A stretch of 36,710 nt of DNA, from NCBI GenBank assembly GCA_947595925.1, contig CANQEV010000033.1, forward strand, positions 1 to 36,710. Reading direction: 5' to 3'. Position 1 is the first letter of the stretch; every line of letters starts with the position of its first letter. Position numbers and translations under genes: made by a program. The notes below the pieces were generated by a model. That model ran no database searches. It had not been told where the DNA came from and saw only the letters and a list, made by a program, of their open reading frames with translations. Below are positions 33,772-36,710 of the stretch, piece by piece. This DNA comes from an uncultured Acetatifactor sp. (GTDB lineage: Bacteria > Bacillota > Clostridia > Lachnospirales > Lachnospiraceae).

Positions 33772-34461
33772 ATGAAAAAATTATTTAGCACACCGAAGAG
33801 AGCTGTGATCACAACCCTCTGCATTGTATTTCTTGTACTGGCTACCGCGGCGGCAGCAGTCTGGGCGGTCAGAAGCAGTCAGATCAGCCGGTCGGAGGCG
33901 ATTGCCGCCGCCCTTGCGGACGCAGGTCTGAAGGAGTCCGAGGTCTCGGCCCTGCGCGCCAGACTGGAATTTGACGACGGCCGGTTTCAGTACGAGGTGG
34001 ATTTCTACTGCGATGGCGTGACATACGAGTACGCAGTCCAGGCGAAGGACGGGGACGTCATCTCCCGGGATATCGAGGGAGGAAGCGTCCCGGGGCGAAG
34101 CGGGCAGGGAAATCCTTCGGGGAAAGAAAACGCCGGCGGGCAGAAGGCTCCCATAGGGCAGGACGGTCCGGCGGAGGGGCAGGCTCCCGCGGGACAGAAA
34201 GATCCGGCGGCGCAGGGATCCGGGAACGGCGGCGCGGATGTTTTGAAAGAAGGGGATATCGGGGCGGAGCGTGCGAAAGAGATCGCGCTGGAACACGCGG
34301 GCCTGACGGAAAGCGACGTGCGGTTCGTCAAGGCGGAACGGGACCGGGACGACGGAATTGTTAAATATGAGATCGAGTTTTATGCAGGCATGACAGAGTA
34401 CAGCTATGAGATCGACGCGGTTTCGGGAGAAATTCTGGAATACGATGTAGACAGGGACTGA
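33772..34461 (+). CDS. Membrane-anchored protein with two PepSY-like domains
   Basis: A 229-residue protein with an uncleaved N-terminal helix (VITTLCIVFLVLATAAAAVWAV) that would hold it on the outer face of the membrane. Two PepSY-like units follow: residues 40-100 (ISRSEAIAAALADAGL... YEYAVQAKDGDVISRD) and about 165-229 (IGAERAKEIALEHAGL... YSYEIDAVSGEILEYD). Between them is a Gly/Pro/Gln-rich linker (about 100-160). PepSY domains are proposed to inhibit proteases or bind ligands at the cell surface; the role here is unknown. Start at 33772 with AAAGGA upstream and a consensus promoter. It is monocistronic between divergent uxuA and a convergent gene. Confidence 0.88.
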   Translation: MKKLFSTPKRAVITTLCIVFLVLATAAAAVWAVRSSQISRSEAIAAALADAGLKESEVSALRARLEFDDGRFQYEVDFYCDGVTYEYAVQAKDGDVISRDIEGGSVPGRSGQGNPSGKENAGGQKAPIGQDGPAEGQAPAGQKDPAAQGSGNGGADVLKEGDIGAERAKEIALEHAGLTESDVRFVKAERDRDDGIVKYEIEFYAGMTEYSYEIDAVSGEILEYDVDRD

Positions 34462-34502
34462 CGCGACCAGATAAGTAGCGGACGGATCAGCCCTGGATGG
34501 AG

Positions 34503-34540
34503 ACTGCCCCTTACGGGAATCAGGCGGCTTTCTTTTTGAC
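34503..34540 (+). terminator. Possible first terminator after the PepSY gene
   Basis: CTGCC (34504-34508) can pair with GGCGG (34523-34527, one G-U), with an inner CC/GG stem, followed by CTTTCTTTTTG. A modest stem with a good T-rich tail. Confidence 0.4.
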
Positions 34541-34575
34541 TGGCGGACAGGCGGTGGAAAACCGGTCCGCCGGAG

Positions 34576-34618
34576 GGGGCCGCCTGCTGCCGTGATGCGG
34601 CAGTTTTTTTGCGGCCCC
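34576..34618 (+). terminator. Terminator nested in a larger inverted repeat
   Basis: CTGCCG-TGATG-CGGCAG (34587-34603) is followed by seven T, a good intrinsic terminator for plus-strand transcription. It sits inside a second dyad, GGGGCCGC (34576-34583) with GCGGCCCC (34611-34618). The convergent gene at 34639 ends 20 nt away, so the outer stem may serve the other strand. Confidence 0.75.
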
Positions 34619-34638
34619 GAAACTAACGTCAATCAATG

Positions 34639-35949
34639 TCAATATGCCCCGGGTTCGGAAATCCTTGTGACGCCTGTGTAGATCTCCGATACCTCGTACC
34701 AGGTTGCATAGTCGGTCACGCCCGTCTGAGGAAGGTTAAAGATTTTCTGGAAGGTGCGCACGGAGGCGGCTGTCGCCGGCCCGTAGACGCCGTCCGCCGT
34801 GATGGTGGGGATGGCGGGGTAATTCCGGGCGATCCGGTTTAACTGGTTCTGGAGCTGGCGGACCTTTTCGCCGGAGGAACCGGTGGTCAGGTCGTACCCG
34901 GGATAAGAGGAGGGCACTCCGGAGATCTGTTCCGCCGTGTTGATATAGATATCGTTGCCGTAGTAGTAGCGCAGGATCTCGATGGCGCTGTAACCCTCGT
35001 CCGCAAGGTAACGGGATCCCCACTGGCTCAGACCGGTACAGGTCACGTTCCTGCCGTCGCAGTAGGACGTAAAGATGGGCTGGCGCACGCCGGGGCGGGA
35101 CAGGTAGTTTGCGAACACCGTGTCCACCAGATAGTCGATGTTTTCAAAAATATTTCTTCCATACACCCACTTCTGGTCATAGGCGGTGGAGGAAGTTATG
35201 GTGAAGTCATAACCGCGGGACCTGTACCACTCCGTAAAAACCCTGTTCAGCGTAAAGGACATGATCGCCAGGACGTTCGCGTAGATCGCCGCCTCCGGCC
35301 AGGTGGAGTAGATCTCGCAGGAGGCCACGTTCTTGATGTAATCCTTGTAGCGGACGTAATAATTCTTCGCGGTGGAGTCGGAGGGGGCTCCGTCGTGGAC
35401 GATCACATACTCCGGGATGACCACCCGGCTCAAGACGACTTCCCCCGTGTCGGGAAGGGGTTTCAGTTCGTCCTCCGGGATCTTCGCGGGATACTCTCCG
35501 TAGAGGGTGTGGGCGGGGATGACGATCACGTCCTCCTGGTCCGAGGCGTCGGGAAGAAAGAGGGGCTTCATGCGGACCGTCTGCAGCGCCAGTTCCCCGG
35601 GGAGGATCTGGGTCCCGGAGACCAGGGTCGGCTCATAGTCGGGGGCGTCAACCTGGATGTTGACTTCGGCATACGGCTGTGCCTGGTCCGGCGACAGGGA
35701 GAGGGAGACGTTGGGGGTCTCGACGGAGAAGGTCTCCGTCTGTCCGGATTCGTCGGTGACAAGGTTTTGGAGCACGGTTTCCGGATTCCCCGTAAAGGAG
35801 ACGGTGACGGTGGCCCCGGAAATGGGCAGATACCCCAGGGTGGAGGTCACGCTGATCTTCAGGGTTCCGCTGGAGGGAGGGGCGGCCGCCGCCTCGGCGG
35901 GAGTATTTGCAACGGTCTGTTCAGTCTGTTCATTGATAGGATTTGGCAT
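34639..35949 (-). CDS. SpoIID/LytB-like protein with C-terminal peptidoglycan-binding domain
   Basis: A 436-residue protein. Residues 20-120 are a beta-rich, PEGA/carboxypeptidase-regulatory-like part with a second similar stretch (GATVTVSFTG... VNIQVDAPDYEP). The middle (about 190-340) resembles the SpoIID amidase-enhancer/transglycosylase fold: YYVRYKDYIKNVASCEIYS, WPEAAIYANVLAIMSFTLNR and SQWGSRYLADEGYSAIEILRYYYG. The C terminus is a PG_binding_1 domain (RQLQNQLNR... DGVYGPATAASVRTFQ). This fits a cortex or cell-wall remodelling protein, perhaps made in sporulation. No signal peptide is visible and no good ribosome site was found; ATG at 35949 is used, with TTG at 35955 as the alternative. 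Divergent from the GntR gene. Confidence 0.82.
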   Translation of the reverse strand: MPNPINEQTEQTVANTPAEAAAAPPSSGTLKISVTSTLGYLPISGATVTVSFTGNPETVLQNLVTDESGQTETFSVETPNVSLSLSPDQAQPYAEVNIQVDAPDYEPTLVSGTQILPGELALQTVRMKPLFLPDASDQEDVIVIPAHTLYGEYPAKIPEDELKPLPDTGEVVLSRVVIPEYVIVHDGAPSDSTAKNYYVRYKDYIKNVASCEIYSTWPEAAIYANVLAIMSFTLNRVFTEWYRSRGYDFTITSSTAYDQKWVYGRNIFENIDYLVDTVFANYLSRPGVRQPIFTSYCDGRNVTCTGLSQWGSRYLADEGYSAIEILRYYYGNDIYINTAEQISGVPSSYPGYDLTTGSSGEKVRQLQNQLNRIARNYPAIPTITADGVYGPATAASVRTFQKIFNLPQTGVTDYATWYEVSEIYTGVTRISEPGAY

Positions 35950-36127
35950 GGTCAAAACGCAGCTAAGGACCTAGCTGCCCTTTCAGGATTTCTTTTATTG
36001 TATGCGCGGAGGGAGAGATCTGTGAGGGGGCGGGAGGAAGGCCGGATTTGTCGTTGTAGACATTTATCATTCATACGATAAAGGACTGGTCTGAAAATAG
36101 GATATGCAAAATGATTCAAAATAGGGG

Positions 36128-36156
36128 TTGACAAACGTCTCCTGATGTATTATTGT
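36128..36156 (+). promoter_or_regulatory. Promoter of the GntR gene
   Basis: TTGACA (36128-36133), 17 nt, TATTGT (36151-36156). It gives a leader of about 125 nt. The region 35956-36127 shows no other gene. Confidence 0.65.
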
Positions 36157-36173
36157 ATTGCTTAATTAGTACA
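36154..36173. promoter_or_regulatory. Candidate autoregulatory GntR (YtrA-type) operator
   Basis: TGTA (36154-36157) and TACA (36170-36173) end a 20-bp imperfect dyad (14 of 20 positions symmetric) overlapping the -10 box and transcription start. The layout matches YtrA-type self-repression. Confidence 0.5.
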
Positions 36174-36287
36174 GTAATTGCCGCCAAGACGATACGGTAG
36201 CGGCCTGCATTCAGGAGAATGCGGCTGATGCAGGAGTCCGTTATGGCAGAGGCGGCGCCGCATATCAGGAGGAGAGGAGGAAGGAGC

Positions 36288-36638
36288 ATGGAGTGGAATC
36301 TGGAAGAGGGCCGTCCCATTTACGCCCAGCTGGTGGAACTGATCCAGATGCGGATCGCCGCCGGCCAGTACGCCCCCGGGGAAAAGCTGCCAAGCGTGCG
36401 GGAACTGGCGGCCGAGGCGGCGGTCAATCCCAACACGATGCAGAGGGCTTTCGCGGAATTGGAGCGGGGCGGCCTCATCGTCACCCAGAGGACCAACGGG
36501 CGCACGGTGACAGAGGACGAGGATCGGATCCGGGAGGTCCGAAAAAGTCTGGCGGAAACCCATGTGCGGGATTTTTTTGACAGGATGCGTTCCCTGGGAT
36601 ATTCAGTCAGCGACATCCGGGATTTTGTGAGAGAATAG
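36288..36638 (+). CDS. GntR family transcriptional regulator, YtrA subfamily
   Basis: A 116-residue regulator. The winged-helix DNA-binding part is clear: RPIYAQLVELIQMRIAAGQY, PGEKLPSVRELAAEAAVNPN and TMQRAFAELERGGLIV, then a short C-terminal helical tail (VRDFFDRMRSLGYS). The small size and lack of a ligand domain mark the YtrA subfamily, which usually represses an ABC-transporter operon starting with itself, active under cell-wall antibiotic stress. The start at 36288 has an AAGGAG site; in-frame ATGs at 36219 and 36243 are upstream of any ribosome site. The next gene, beyond the window, is predicted to be an ABC ATPase. Confidence 0.94.
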   Translation: MEWNLEEGRPIYAQLVELIQMRIAAGQYAPGEKLPSVRELAAEAAVNPNTMQRAFAELERGGLIVTQRTNGRTVTEDEDRIREVRKSLAETHVRDFFDRMRSLGYSVSDIRDFVRE

Positions 36639-36641
36639 GTA

Positions 36642-36662
36642 ATTGCGAAACGAGTTCGCAAT
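36642..36662. repeat. Perfect 8-bp hairpin after the GntR gene
   Basis: ATTGCGAA (36642-36649) and TTCGCAAT (36655-36662) with a 5-nt loop begin 4 nt after the GntR stop. No T-run follows. Together with the next hairpin it may be a dispersed intergenic repeat cut by the window end. Confidence 0.6.
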
Positions 36663-36681
36663 CTTGATTCCAAACAAGGAA

Positions 36682-36704
36682 GAAATCCTGCAGAGCAGGA
36701 TTTC
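36682..36704. repeat. Perfect 10-bp hairpin at the window end
   Basis: GAAATCCTGC (36682-36691) and GCAGGATTTC (36695-36704) around AGA. A very stable stem in the gap before the next gene. Confidence 0.6.
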
Positions 36705-36710
36705 AAGGAT

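Overview
The window looks like a chromosomal segment of a Gram-positive gut-type anaerobe of the class Clostridia, most likely a Lachnospiraceae-like organism. This is an inference from GC-rich genes with strong AGGAGG-type ribosome sites, SigmaA promoters with extended -10 boxes, a PadR/DUF4097 pair, a YtrA-type GntR regulator, short-form UxuA and UxuB, and a SpoIID-like protein. No rRNA, tRNA, CRISPR array, transposase or prophage gene was seen.

Layout. 1-560: the 3' part of a superoxide dismutase. 560-5130: a lower-GC accessory stretch with a minus-strand APH-like phosphotransferase and a single-gene type IIL (MmeI-like) restriction-modification enzyme closed by a clear terminator. 5136-8207: a MATE exporter overlapping a GH13 alpha-glucosidase-like enzyme. 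8336-10163: argS. 10300-12318: a PadR repressor with a likely operator in its own promoter, followed by a DUF4097 protein with aromatic heptads and a long run of SGD beta repeats. 12499-18553: from a near-consensus promoter, an MMPL/RND exporter translationally coupled to a large secreted, membrane-anchored GLUG/helical protein. 18662-19963: a stand-alone enolase. 20085-25421: a complete oligopeptide/nickel-type ABC importer (lipoprotein, two permeases, fused double ATPase) with its own promoter and a strong terminator. 25460-28324: a P2A (calcium-type) P-type ATPase behind a repeat-rich leader. 28352-29505: a DHH/NrnA-type phosphoesterase whose leader holds ten tandem 13-nt purine-rich units. 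29556-30654: two AT-rich genes of unknown function. 30732-33470: uxuA-uxuB on the minus strand (hexuronate catabolism). 33638-34461: a PepSY-repeat membrane protein from a consensus promoter. 34639-35949: a SpoIID-like/peptidoglycan-binding protein on the minus strand. 36128-36638: a YtrA-type GntR regulator, probably the first gene of an ABC-transporter operon that continues beyond the window.

How the genes work together. The clear functional units are uxuA-uxuB (D-mannonate to 2-keto-3-deoxygluconate, and fructuronate to D-mannonate), the ABC importer and the type IIL enzyme (anti-phage defence). The least explained unit, and the best candidate for an undescribed system, is the MMPL transporter coupled to the GLUG/helical surface protein, lying directly downstream of the PadR-DUF4097 envelope-type pair. 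Other points worth checking are the 13-nt repeat array before the DHH gene, the two-gene AT-rich cassette at 29556-30654, and GC-rich intergenic repeats at 21756-21837 and 25476-25561 that share an identical 15-mer.
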